Source: an uncultured Clostridia bacterium (lineage in GTDB: Bacteria > Bacillota > Clostridia > Oscillospirales > CAG-272). From it: a stretch of DNA of 19,148 bases. The stretch lies in assembly GCA_937894775.1 (NCBI GenBank), contig CALAXC010000070.1, forward strand, positions 1 through 19,148, written 5' to 3'. The position numbers and the translations under genes are program-made. Below the pieces are notes generated by a model. That model searched no databases. It was not told where the DNA came from and saw only the letters and a program-made list of their open reading frames with translations. Position 1 is the stretch's first letter; the number at the start of each line of letters is the position of its first letter. Below are positions 6,568 to 14,841 of this stretch, in pieces.

Positions 6568-7740
6568 ATGAAAGTTGTATTGCAAAACCTGACTAAAATC
6601 TTTCCCAGCCGTAACAAAAAGTCTAACGAAGAAGTAGTGGCGGTTAATGATTTTACCTTCACTATTCCCGACGGTAAATTGATTGGACTTCTCGGCCCTT
6701 CGGGTTGTGGAAAGAGCACTACGCTGTATATGATCAGCGGATTACAAAAACCCTCGGGAGGACAAATTTTCTTTGGTGACGAAGACGTTACTGAATTGAC
6801 TCCTGAAAACAGAGGAGTAGGTTTGGTGTTCCAGAACTACGCACTGTATCCTCATATGACGGTAAAACAGAACATTATGTTCCCGTTACAGAACTTGCGC
6901 GGTGCAGACCGTATGCCTAAAGATGTAATGATCGAAAAAGCATATGAGGCTGCTAAGCTTGTTCAGATCGACGATCTTATGGATCGTAAGCCCAGTGAGC
7001 TTTCCGGAGGTCAGCAGCAGCGTGTTGCTATTGCGCGTGCACTTGTTAAGCTTCCTAAGGTTCTCTTGTTGGACGAGCCGCTTTCCAACTTGGATGCGCG
7101 TTTGCGTTTGCAGACTCGTGAAGAGATCCGCCGTATTCAGAAGGAAACGGGAATTACTACTATTTTCGTTACACACGACCAGGAAGAGGCTATGTCTATT
7201 TCCGATATGATCGTAGTAATGAAGAAGGGTGTTTTGCAGCAGATCGGTGAGCCGCAGGAGGTTTATGATAATCCTGCTAACTTGTTCGTTGCTAAATTCT
7301 TGGGTACACCTCCAATTAACGTATTTAAGGGTTATGTTCAGGGGGGACAGCTTTACATAGGCGGTGCTATAGAGCCTGTTATCGAAAATGCCGGAACAGA
7401 GGATGAGCGTACAGTCGGTTATAATTGCTATGGCGGTGAGTGTGTTATGGCTGTTGGCGGTGTAGATGACCGTCCCGTAACCGTTGGTATCCGTCCCGAA
7501 GGATTTATTCTTGATGATGAAGGTCCGCTTTGCTGTGATCTTTCAAACGTTGAGGTAATGGGCCGTGATGTAAGCGTGGTTTCCAAGCACGAGGCTTCGC
7601 TTAATCCTGTAGTTCGTTCCATTATCGATGCTGACTGCAAGGTTGGCGCTTCTGATAAGGTACGCTATACTCTTAAACCTCACAAGGTATTCTTATTTGA
7701 TTACGACAATGAGTCCCGAATTCTTTTCGAGGTGAAGTGA
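6568..7740 (+). CDS. ABC importer ATP-binding subunit, UgpC/MsmK type
   Basis: A 390-residue ATPase that powers import through the two downstream permeases. Seen: Walker A GPSGCGKST (43-51), Q-loop Gln89 (VFQNYALYP), signature LSGGQ (145-149), Walker B VLLLDE (165-170), D-loop SNLDARL and switch His203 (FVTHDQEEA). The C-terminal part, about 240-390, is the regulatory/TOBE extension of the MalK/UgpC/MsmK subfamily, and length fits that family. AAAGGA lies 8 nt before the ATG. It is the first gene of the importer operon and is followed after 1 nt by the first permease. In Firmicutes such ATPases can serve several importers, but this one has its own permeases. Codons such as CGT for Arg suggest good expression. 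Confidence 0.95.
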   Translation: MKVVLQNLTKIFPSRNKKSNEEVVAVNDFTFTIPDGKLIGLLGPSGCGKSTTLYMISGLQKPSGGQIFFGDEDVTELTPENRGVGLVFQNYALYPHMTVKQNIMFPLQNLRGADRMPKDVMIEKAYEAAKLVQIDDLMDRKPSELSGGQQQRVAIARALVKLPKVLLLDEPLSNLDARLRLQTREEIRRIQKETGITTIFVTHDQEEAMSISDMIVVMKKGVLQQIGEPQEVYDNPANLFVAKFLGTPPINVFKGYVQGGQLYIGGAIEPVIENAGTEDERTVGYNCYGGECVMAVGGVDDRPVTVGIRPEGFILDDEGPLCCDLSNVEVMGRDVSVVSKHEASLNPVVRSIIDADCKVGASDKVRYTLKPHKVFLFDYDNESRILFEVK

Positions 7741-7741
7741 T

Positions 7742-8683
7742 ATGGTAGATAGTAAGAATTCTTGGAAAGCATGGTTATATTTATCACCTGCTATCGTACT
7801 GTTGCTGATATTTACAGTTTGGCCTATAATCAACACGATTCGTATGGCTTTGCTTGAAAATTACAGTAATTTGGGCGCAGCGGGAGGTATCACATATAAC
7901 TTCGGCTTTAAAAATTTTATGGACGTATTGAAATATAAGGATTTCTTAAGATGTCTTGGAAATACTATGTTGCTCTGCGTTCTTACAGTCCCGATTTCTA
8001 CGATTCTTGCGTTGTTGATCGCTGTTTGCTTGAATGCTATCAAACCTTTACAGCGTTTGTTGCAGACAATATTCTTCTTGCCTTACGTTACTAACTCGAT
8101 CGCTATAGGTATGGTATTCGCCGCGATGTTTAATATGGTAGGAACTGCCTTTGGCGGAGAAAATGAAGTTATTATGACGGCGGGAATTATCAATAACGTA
8201 ATTCAGTTCTTCGGCGGTGAACCGATCAACTGGATAAATACAGGTTCTTCATACGCCGCAAATATTACCGTAATGGTAATTTATATTGTATGGAATGCTT
8301 TGCCCTTTAAGATCTTGATCCTTTTGGGCGGACTTCAGAGTGTTAATAAGCAGTATTACGATGCCGCAAAGGTAGACGGTACAAGCCGTTTCCGTGTATT
8401 CACACGAATCACTGTTCCGCTTCTTTCTCCTATGTTGGCATACGTAGTTATTACCGGATTTATCGGAGGATTTAAAGAATATTCAAGTATCGTCGGTATT
8501 TTTGGCGACGATATGGGTCCTGCAGGTGCTCCGGGTAAGCTTAACACGATGGTAGGATTTATCTACGATGCGCTCGGTACTAAAGAAGGACGTGCGAGTG
8601 CAGCTGCGTTGATTCTTTTTGCTATTATCTTTGTGGTTACTATGATCAACCTCTATGTCAGCAAAAAGAAAACACACTATTAA
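7742..8683 (+). CDS. ABC importer permease, UgpA/MalF-like
   Basis: A 313-residue inner-membrane permease with an N-terminal helix (about 11-31) and five more hydrophobic helices. The cytoplasmic coupling loop (EAA motif) is at about 205-230 and contains YYDAAKVDGTS, which docks on the ATPase. Length and order match the family of permeases for carbohydrates and sugar-phosphates (CUT1 type). The ATG begins 1 nt after the ATPase stop, so the two are co-translated. A 25-bp segment in the EAA region (8362-8386) is identical in nucleotide sequence to the matching part of the second permease. The substrate cannot be read from the sequence. Confidence 0.93.
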   Translation: MVDSKNSWKAWLYLSPAIVLLLIFTVWPIINTIRMALLENYSNLGAAGGITYNFGFKNFMDVLKYKDFLRCLGNTMLLCVLTVPISTILALLIAVCLNAIKPLQRLLQTIFFLPYVTNSIAIGMVFAAMFNMVGTAFGGENEVIMTAGIINNVIQFFGGEPINWINTGSSYAANITVMVIYIVWNALPFKILILLGGLQSVNKQYYDAAKVDGTSRFRVFTRITVPLLSPMLAYVVITGFIGGFKEYSSIVGIFGDDMGPAGAPGKLNTMVGFIYDALGTKEGRASAAALILFAIIFVVTMINLYVSKKKTHY

Positions 8684-8694
8684 GGAGGTACCGT

Positions 8695-9585
8695 ATGTCT
8701 GCACTTAATAAAACTATGGAAGAGCGTGACATGAAAAAGGTCACCTCAAAGCAGAAGGTAGTTAAGATTGCCGTTAAGGTTTTGATCTATGCATTTTTGA
8801 TCACGATGGCAATTATAATTATTTTTCCGTTCTATTGGATGTTGATTTCGTCAGTTAAGTCTTTGGAGGAATATAAGTTCGCAGTGCCGACCTTGTTCCC
8901 GCAGAAGATTTTGCTTTCAAACTACGCTGAAGCATTTACCACCGCTAATTTGGGACGTTTGTTCCTTAACACCTTGTATGTAGGTCTTGTTTCTACATTG
9001 TTGTCATTGGTGATCACCGTACTTTCGGCATTCGCCTTTGCAAGACTTGAGTTTAAGGGTAAGAATGCGTTGTTCGCGGCTCTTTTGGCTACGATGATGA
9101 TTCCCGGTGAGTTGTTTACCATTACAAACTACGTTACGGTTTACAATTTCAAATGGATGAACTCCTTTACAGCGCTCATCATACCGTTCCTGGTAAGTGT
9201 TTTCTATATCTATTTGTTGCGTCAGAACTTTTTACAGATACCTAATGAGCTTTATCTTGCCGCAAAGGTAGACGGTACAAGCGATATTAAATATTTGTGG
9301 AAGGTTATGATCCCATTGTCGCTTCCTACTTTGATCTCCATCACGATTCTTAAAATGATGGGTGCTTGGAACTCTTACGTATGGCCGCGACTTGTTGCAA
9401 ACGATGATGCACACCGTTTGATCACCAACGGTTTGCGTAATGCATTTACCGAATCTACGGGCGACGTTAATATACCGGTACAGATGGCAGCTGTTGCGAT
9501 CGTATCTTTCCCGTTGTTCCTTGTATTCATTTTCTTGCGTAAGTACATTATGAAGGGTGTATCGCGAAGCGGTATCAAGGGTTAA
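8695..9585 (+). CDS. ABC importer permease, UgpE/MalG-like
   Basis: A 296-residue permease, the partner of the preceding one. The first helix is at about 27-50 (IIIFPFYWMLISSVKS is characteristic of MalG-type subunits), with six helices in total and an EAA motif at about 185-211 (NELYLAAKVDGTSD). AAGGAGG sits just upstream of ATG 8695, only 11 nt after the previous stop. Internal ATGs at 8716 and 8731 are alternatives, but the Shine-Dalgarno position favours 8695. It forms the transmembrane heterodimer with the 7742-8683 product. Confidence 0.93.
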   Translation: MSALNKTMEERDMKKVTSKQKVVKIAVKVLIYAFLITMAIIIIFPFYWMLISSVKSLEEYKFAVPTLFPQKILLSNYAEAFTTANLGRLFLNTLYVGLVSTLLSLVITVLSAFAFARLEFKGKNALFAALLATMMIPGELFTITNYVTVYNFKWMNSFTALIIPFLVSVFYIYLLRQNFLQIPNELYLAAKVDGTSDIKYLWKVMIPLSLPTLISITILKMMGAWNSYVWPRLVANDDAHRLITNGLRNAFTESTGDVNIPVQMAAVAIVSFPLFLVFIFLRKYIMKGVSRSGIKG

Positions 9586-9604
9586 TAGGTCGGCTTTGCC
9601 GCTT
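9567..9604 (+). promoter_or_regulatory. Possible intra-operon RNA hairpin before the binding-protein gene
   Basis: AAGCGG (9567-9572) can pair with CCGCTT (9599-9604), or a smaller CGGC-ttt-GCCG hairpin (9591-9601) can form. Hairpins at this point in importer operons often stabilise or process the mRNA so that binding protein is made in excess. The stem is short and the call is weak. Confidence 0.25.
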
Positions 9605-9648
9605 GTTATAAAACTTTTTTAAAATAAAAATAAGAAAGGAATTTTGCC

Positions 9649-11073
9649 GTGAAAAAGATTATTGTTTCAATTATTCTTGTTTTGGCGCTCTGTCTTAACA
9701 TATTTGCATTGGCTTCCTGCCAGAGCAATGTTAACGACACAAACGTTGAAGTTCCCGAAGAAGGTTTTGACACCAGTAAACCGGTAACCATTACGTTCTA
9801 TCACACAATGGGACAGAATTTGCGTGATGTTCTCGACAAATATATCGTTGAGTTCAATAAGCTCTATCCCAATATCACAATCAACCATTCGCAGGTTGGA
9901 GGTTATGACGACGTTCGTAACCAGATCCAGACCGAAATTGCGGTTGGCGGTCAGCCTAACATAGCATATTGCTATCCTGACCACGTTGCTCTTTACAATA
10001 TTGCAAAGGCAACTATTTCTATGGATAACTTGATTGCAAGTGATGCAACTGTTACCCGCGCCGACGGTTCTACCGAGACTCTCGGTCTTACTCAGGCACA
10101 GATCGATGACTTCATCAAGGGTTACTATGATGAAGGTAAGCAGTTTGGCGATGATAAGATGTACACATTACCTCTTTCAAAGTCTACTGAAATTCTTTAC
10201 TACAATAAGACATTCTTTGACAAGAACAATTTGACTGTTCCTACAACTTGGGACGAGATGGAAGCTCTTTGCAAGAAGATTAAAGAGCTCGATCCCGATT
10301 GTATTCCTCTTGGATATGACTCTGAGAGTAACTGGTTCATCACAATGTGTGAGCAGATGAAGTCTCCGTATACAAGCTCAGGCGAAAATCACTTCCTCTT
10401 TGATAACGAAACTAACAGAAACTTTGTAAAGAAGTTCCGCGATTGGTATCAGAAGGGTTACGTAACCACTCAGGAGATCTCGGGAGGTTACACATCTTCG
10501 CTCTTTACTAAGGCAGAGAACGAGTCTGGTAACAGCTATATGTCTATTGGTTCTTCCGCAGGTGCTACACACCAGCGTCCTACAAAGGGTGCAGACGGAT
10601 ATCCTTTTGAGGTAGGTATTGCAACCGTTCCTCAGATTGATGCAGCTAACCCCAAGGTTATTTCTCAGGGTCCTTCACTCTGTATCTTTAATAAGACAGA
10701 TTCTCAGGAAGTTCTCGCTTCTTGGTTGTTCGTAAAATATTTGACAACTAACGTTGACTTCCAGGCTGAATTCTCTATGGTTTCGGGTTATATCCCCGTA
10801 ATCAAGTCTGTAAACGATCATCCTATCTACAAGGCAGACTTCTTGGATAAGGCAGACGGCGGAGACAATATCACCGCTCTCAGCGCTAAGGTAGGACTTG
10901 CACAGGAAAAGGCTTACTACACATCTCCCGCATTCAACGGTTCTTCTGCTGCGCGTGATCAGGTTGGACTTTTGATGCAGAAGTGTCTTACCGAAAAGAC
11001 AAATGATGTCGACGGTATGATCAAGAAGGCATTTGAAGATGCCGTTGCAGAGTGTGAATATCAGGCAGGTTAA
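9649..11073 (+). CDS. ABC importer substrate-binding lipoprotein, family 1 (UgpB-like)
   Basis: A 474-residue protein from GTG 9649, with AAAGGA at 9635-9640. The signal peptide ends at lipobox LASC (Cys24), so it is tethered outside the membrane. The mature protein starts with the family 1 binding-protein pattern (PVTITFYHTMGQ, then FNKLYPNITI), close in style to glycerol-3-phosphate (UgpB) and sugar binders. YCYPDHVALYN, LPLSKSTEILYYNK and VPTTWDEMEALCKKI are further family landmarks. It delivers substrate to the two upstream permeases. Its stop overlaps the ATG of the nuclease lipoprotein by one base (TAATG), which ties the importer to the nuclease. The true substrate is unknown. Confidence 0.93.
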   Translation: MKKIIVSIILVLALCLNIFALASCQSNVNDTNVEVPEEGFDTSKPVTITFYHTMGQNLRDVLDKYIVEFNKLYPNITINHSQVGGYDDVRNQIQTEIAVGGQPNIAYCYPDHVALYNIAKATISMDNLIASDATVTRADGSTETLGLTQAQIDDFIKGYYDEGKQFGDDKMYTLPLSKSTEILYYNKTFFDKNNLTVPTTWDEMEALCKKIKELDPDCIPLGYDSESNWFITMCEQMKSPYTSSGENHFLFDNETNRNFVKKFRDWYQKGYVTTQEISGGYTSSLFTKAENESGNSYMSIGSSAGATHQRPTKGADGYPFEVGIATVPQIDAANPKVISQGPSLCIFNKTDSQEVLASWLFVKYLTTNVDFQAEFSMVSGYIPVIKSVNDHPIYKADFLDKADGGDNITALSAKVGLAQEKAYYTSPAFNGSSAARDQVGLLMQKCLTEKTNDVDGMIKKAFEDAVAECEYQAG

Positions 11074-12416
11074 TGTCTATGAAGCATAATGTATTTATAC
11101 GTTTGCTTTCTGTGTTGTTGTTAGCGACAATGCTGCTTTGCAGCTTTGTCGCTTGCGACAGCGGCGATGGAAGCAAGGATGAAACAGATGCGCTCAAGCA
11201 CGTTGATTACGCAGCTGATCTGAAATTGGATATGAATTCCAAAACGATCAAGCAGGAAGTAACGGTACATATTTATATTGACGGAGATACCACACATTTT
11301 AAGGTCCCCGAAAATGTAATGGAGGGCGGTATTCTTAAGGCAAGATATCTTGCCGTTAATACTCCCGAGTCTACCGGACGTATAGAGCCGTGGGGCAAGG
11401 CTGCTTCGAACTTTACAAAAAATAAATTAAAAGATGCAACTTCTATTATAATTGAATCGGATAACGTTACTTGGAATGCCGATTCAACAGGCGGAAGATA
11501 CCTCGTTTGGGTATGGTATAAGACCGCTGATATGACAGATTATCGCAATCTTAATCTTGAACTTTTGCAAAATGGCTTGGCAATAGCTTCTAACTCAGGA
11601 CAGAATCGTTATGGCGAGACTTGTATGAAGGCTATTGAGCAGGCAAAGGCTGAAAAACTTTACGTTTATTCCACAGATAAAGACCCCGATTTCCACTATG
11701 GCGAGGCGCAGGAGATAACTCTTAAGGAGCTTCGCGCAAATATTACCTCTTACAACGGAGCAAAGGTTGCGTTTGAGGGTGTAATTTCCGCAGTAGCTGA
11801 AGGTTCTTTCTATGTTGAAGAATACGATGAAGAAAATAAAATGTATCAGGGAATCTCGGTTTACTATGAGACCGCAGGACTTCCCGGAGCTGCAATTTCA
11901 AATATTGCGGCAGGTAACCGTGTTCGCGTAGTTGGTTCTGTAACCTACTTCGAGCCTGGTGATATCTGGCAGGTATCGGGTCTTACTTATTCTTTGATGA
12001 AGCCCGACGATCCTGCAAACTTTAAATTGATAAGCACGGGTAATACACCCGCTTATACACTTGTTGATCCCGCAGATTTTAACACTAAGAAGATAAGTGT
12101 TACAGTTGTGGAGGGAGAGGAAGAGACCGTTAAAGAAATGGATTATGCCGCTATGGCATTGGATACATCTGTTTCTATGAGCGGATTGACCGTTAATCGC
12201 ACCCGTACAAATGATAAAGGGGAGATCACTCTTTATTGTGCAAAGGGCGGGGCAGAGATTACGTTGTTCCTTGGATTGATGCGCGATGCTGATAACAATG
12301 TTGTCAAAGAGGATGTCTTCAGTGGTAAGACTGTTGACGCAAAGGGAATAGTAGATAAGTACTATGAAAATTATCAGATTCGTGTGTTCTCAATGAATGA
12401 TATTACCATTCATTAA
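11073..12416 (+). CDS. Lipoprotein with staphylococcal-nuclease domain and two OB-folds
   Basis: A 447-residue lipoprotein with lipobox FVAC (Cys28). Residues about 62-200 are a thermonuclease (SNase) domain: IDGDT (69-73), RYLAVNTPE (91-99) with Arg91 and Glu99 matching catalytic Arg35 and Glu43 of S. aureus nuclease, GGRYLVWVWY with Arg142 matching Arg87, then LELLQNGLAIA. The Asp40 position is Asn96, a variation I believe occurs in other Firmicutes homologues. Residues about 220-308 and 330-447 are OB-fold modules (YNGAKVAFEGVISAV and VSMSGLTVNRTR), likely nucleic-acid binding. It should cut extracellular DNA/RNA at the cell surface in a Ca-dependent way. Its start overlaps the binding-protein stop; ATG 11079 is an alternative start. 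No terminator is seen before the next gene. Confidence 0.85.
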   Translation: MSMKHNVFIRLLSVLLLATMLLCSFVACDSGDGSKDETDALKHVDYAADLKLDMNSKTIKQEVTVHIYIDGDTTHFKVPENVMEGGILKARYLAVNTPESTGRIEPWGKAASNFTKNKLKDATSIIIESDNVTWNADSTGGRYLVWVWYKTADMTDYRNLNLELLQNGLAIASNSGQNRYGETCMKAIEQAKAEKLYVYSTDKDPDFHYGEAQEITLKELRANITSYNGAKVAFEGVISAVAEGSFYVEEYDEENKMYQGISVYYETAGLPGAAISNIAAGNRVRVVGSVTYFEPGDIWQVSGLTYSLMKPDDPANFKLISTGNTPAYTLVDPADFNTKKISVTVVEGEEETVKEMDYAAMALDTSVSMSGLTVNRTRTNDKGEITLYCAKGGAEITLFLGLMRDADNNVVKEDVFSGKTVDAKGIVDKYYENYQIRVFSMNDITIH

Positions 12417-12460
12417 TTAATTTGTTTCCTAAAAAAATTTTATATAAGGAGATTACACCA

Positions 12461-14689
12461 ATGAAAAAGTTTTTAGCACTTTTCCTTGCACTCATCATGT
12501 GCTTGAGCGTTCTTGTTGCTTGCGGTGACGGTAATGGCAAAGACACTGAGTCTGAGACCCAAAAGCCTACAGACGCAACCGAAGTTGCTACACTCGCTGA
12601 AGCAAAAGAATTTCTCGATAGCCAGATGAAGTCCAAAAACGGTAAGGCACTTTCCAACGACTATGATGTTTTGGGAATACTTACTCTCGGAACTACAAAG
12701 TTCAACGTAACTTGGGCAGTTGACAACACAGCTATTAAGGTTGTTGAAAGCTCCAAGGAAAACTTCTGGACCATTGATCTTCCTGATGCTAATGATGCAG
12801 AGGTTGAGTACAAGCTCACAGCTACAATTAAGGCAACTGACGGTACTTCCGTTGAAACAAGCTACACAATCAAGCTTCCCGCACTTAATAAAGCAGGAGT
12901 CGTAACCGATCTTAAGGCTGATGTTGAATACAAGATTTTCATGAATCAGGCAAGTCTTGGTTACACAGTTTACGCGCTTAATACAACTCAGGATAACAAA
13001 AATCAGCGTATAAACACAACTATGAAGCCTCAGGATGCTGCAGTTTACAAGGTAGAGATCGTTGACGGTGGATACAAGTTCTACACAATGATCGACGGAG
13101 TTAAGAACTATGTTCACGCAGCTCTCGTTGCTAATGGCGATAAGGTTTCTAAGTACATCGGTTTTGCAACCGAAACAACAACTGTATTCACATATGATAA
13201 GGATCTTGCTGTATATAAGGTTACCATCGACGGAACTGTATACGGTGTAGGTACATATCAGGCATACGACACAATTTCTCTTTCCGAGGCTACTTATTTC
13301 AAGGCTGACAACATAAACGTTCCAGGCGGTCAGTTCCCGATCGGATTTATGACTGCAGAGTATGCAAATACTCTTGAGGAAAGCAAGAAGCCTGTAACAA
13401 ATGATCCCGCAGCTGATAGCACTCTTACAATAGCTGATGCTATCGCGCTTGGTAAGACCAAGGCTTCGGGTGTTTACACCGATGGCAAATACTATATCAG
13501 CGGTACTATTAAGGAGATCAAGAATACAACTTACGGTAATATAGTAATTACCGACGGTACTAACGATATTCTTATCTACGGTACATACGATGCTACAGGT
13601 GCTAACAGATTTGATAAGCTTCCTGCTAAGCCCGCTGTTGGCGATACAATAAAGGTTTACGGTAAGATCGGTAGTTTCGACGGTACACCTCAGATGGAAA
13701 AGGGTTGGATCGTTGAAGGTCTTCCCGCAGCCGGCGATATTCCCGCAGCACAGCCCTGCACAATTTCTGAGGCTCTTACAAAAGAGGTTGGTACTAAGGT
13801 GATTATCAGCGGTATCGTTGTATCTGCAGATACTTGGGACGCCGACCACAATAATATGAGCATCACAATTATGGATGATGAGGGTAACAGCATATATGTA
13901 TTCAGAACCTCTACTCAGGTTGAGAAGGGTGACTTTGTAACAGTTACCGGTGATGTTGCTGAGTATCAGGGCGCTAAGCAGATAGGTCAGGGTTCAACCT
14001 GCGTAAAGGGTACTGCTGACAATGCTCATATGGCAATCTTCGAGCTTGCACAGATCGATATTACAACTAACTATACAGCAGATGTTGAAGTAACTCTTCC
14101 TACAGCATTCCTCAAGTTCAATGCTACTATTGCTTGGACTAAGGACGGCAACGCAATTACAGAGCTTAACATTCCTCAGACTTCTGAAGCTCAGACAGTA
14201 ACCGTTAAGGTTTCTGTTACTGTTGGTGATGCAACTGTTGATAAGGAATTTACCATAAATGTAGCTGAAAAGCTCGAAGCGGGCACTACAGTTGTAAGCA
14301 AAACTATGACTGATTTGATCGCAGCTGAAGGTTGGACAGATACTACAACCAAGCAGGAATTCAAGCTTGATGATGTTGTTACTTGTAAGGTAGATGGTGG
14401 TAACAACTCCGGTAAGGCATATACTGATCAGATTCGTATTTATGCAACTGATACTCCTGCAGGTACGTTGACTATTACCCTTGCAACGGGATATGAACTC
14501 GTTTCTATTAAAGTTAGCACAGTCACAGGTACTTATGCATTCCTTTGTGTAGACGGTACTACTACGGATATCTCTAATGTTTCGACTGATGTTTCAGGCT
14601 CTTCCGTAATCCTTAATTCTGTAAAGAATGGAAGCAATGGTAAGCAGGTTCGTGTTACAGCAATAGAGGTTGTATATAAGCAGGTATAA
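12461..14689 (+). CDS. Large surface lipoprotein with Ig-like and OB-fold modules
   Basis: This frame encodes 742 residues from ATG 12461 (AAGGAG at 12446-12451); the frame also runs upstream to a TTG at 12422, which lacks a proper site. Lipobox LVAC (Cys21). Visible modules: an atrophied bacterial Ig-like domain (about 42-142), a beta-rich region (about 145-300), OB-fold 1 (about 321-422, YYISGTIKEI, then IVITDGTNDILIYG), OB-fold 2 (about 430-530, GTKVIISGIVVSADT, then VEKGDFVTVTGDV), a second Ig-like domain (about 532-604) and a C-terminal jelly-roll-like domain (about 610-742, KAYTDQIRIYATD, then YELVSIKVSTV). The last domain resembles one found at the ends of secreted nucleases. No nuclease catalytic motif is visible, so a nucleic-acid-binding or scaffold role is inferred. 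It is the last gene of the importer operon, followed by a terminator. Confidence 0.8.
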   Translation: MKKFLALFLALIMCLSVLVACGDGNGKDTESETQKPTDATEVATLAEAKEFLDSQMKSKNGKALSNDYDVLGILTLGTTKFNVTWAVDNTAIKVVESSKENFWTIDLPDANDAEVEYKLTATIKATDGTSVETSYTIKLPALNKAGVVTDLKADVEYKIFMNQASLGYTVYALNTTQDNKNQRINTTMKPQDAAVYKVEIVDGGYKFYTMIDGVKNYVHAALVANGDKVSKYIGFATETTTVFTYDKDLAVYKVTIDGTVYGVGTYQAYDTISLSEATYFKADNINVPGGQFPIGFMTAEYANTLEESKKPVTNDPAADSTLTIADAIALGKTKASGVYTDGKYYISGTIKEIKNTTYGNIVITDGTNDILIYGTYDATGANRFDKLPAKPAVGDTIKVYGKIGSFDGTPQMEKGWIVEGLPAAGDIPAAQPCTISEALTKEVGTKVIISGIVVSADTWDADHNNMSITIMDDEGNSIYVFRTSTQVEKGDFVTVTGDVAEYQGAKQIGQGSTCVKGTADNAHMAIFELAQIDITTNYTADVEVTLPTAFLKFNATIAWTKDGNAITELNIPQTSEAQTVTVKVSVTVGDATVDKEFTINVAEKLEAGTTVVSKTMTDLIAAEGWTDTTTKQEFKLDDVVTCKVDGGNNSGKAYTDQIRIYATDTPAGTLTITLATGYELVSIKVSTVTGTYAFLCVDGTTTDISNVSTDVSGSSVILNSVKNGSNGKQVRVTAIEVVYKQV

Positions 14690-14738
14690 TGCTTGATCAA
14701 TAAAAAAATAATTATATAATATATGTAGTTAAATTTTT

Positions 14739-14764
14739 AACCGCACCCACGGGTGCGGTTTTTT
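14739..14764 (+). terminator. Rho-independent terminator of the importer/nuclease operon
   Basis: AACCGCACCC (14739-14748) pairs perfectly with GGGTGCGGTT (14751-14760), followed by a T tract to 14764. It ends the transcription unit whose last gene stops at 14689. Confidence 0.92.
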
Positions 14765-14778
14765 AAATCTTCTTTTCC

Positions 14779-14807
14779 TTGACAAATATATAAAAAAATA
14801 GTATAAT
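14779..14807 (+). promoter_or_regulatory. Perfect consensus sigma-A promoter of the barnase-like gene
   Basis: TTGACA (14779-14784), a 17-bp spacer and TATAAT (14802-14807), 34 bp before the ATG. It implies independent and probably strong, unregulated transcription of the RNase-like lipoprotein. Confidence 0.88.
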
Positions 14808-14841
14808 ATAGATACATTAAATATTAAACGAGGAAAAGAAA

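Noticed and set aside
12473..13849. 458-codon open frame on the minus strand opposite the OB-fold lipoprotein gene
   Set aside because: It is a codon-bias shadow: the + strand gene has a signal peptide, ribosome binding site and recognisable domains, while the antisense product is Cys/Ser-rich with no family features.
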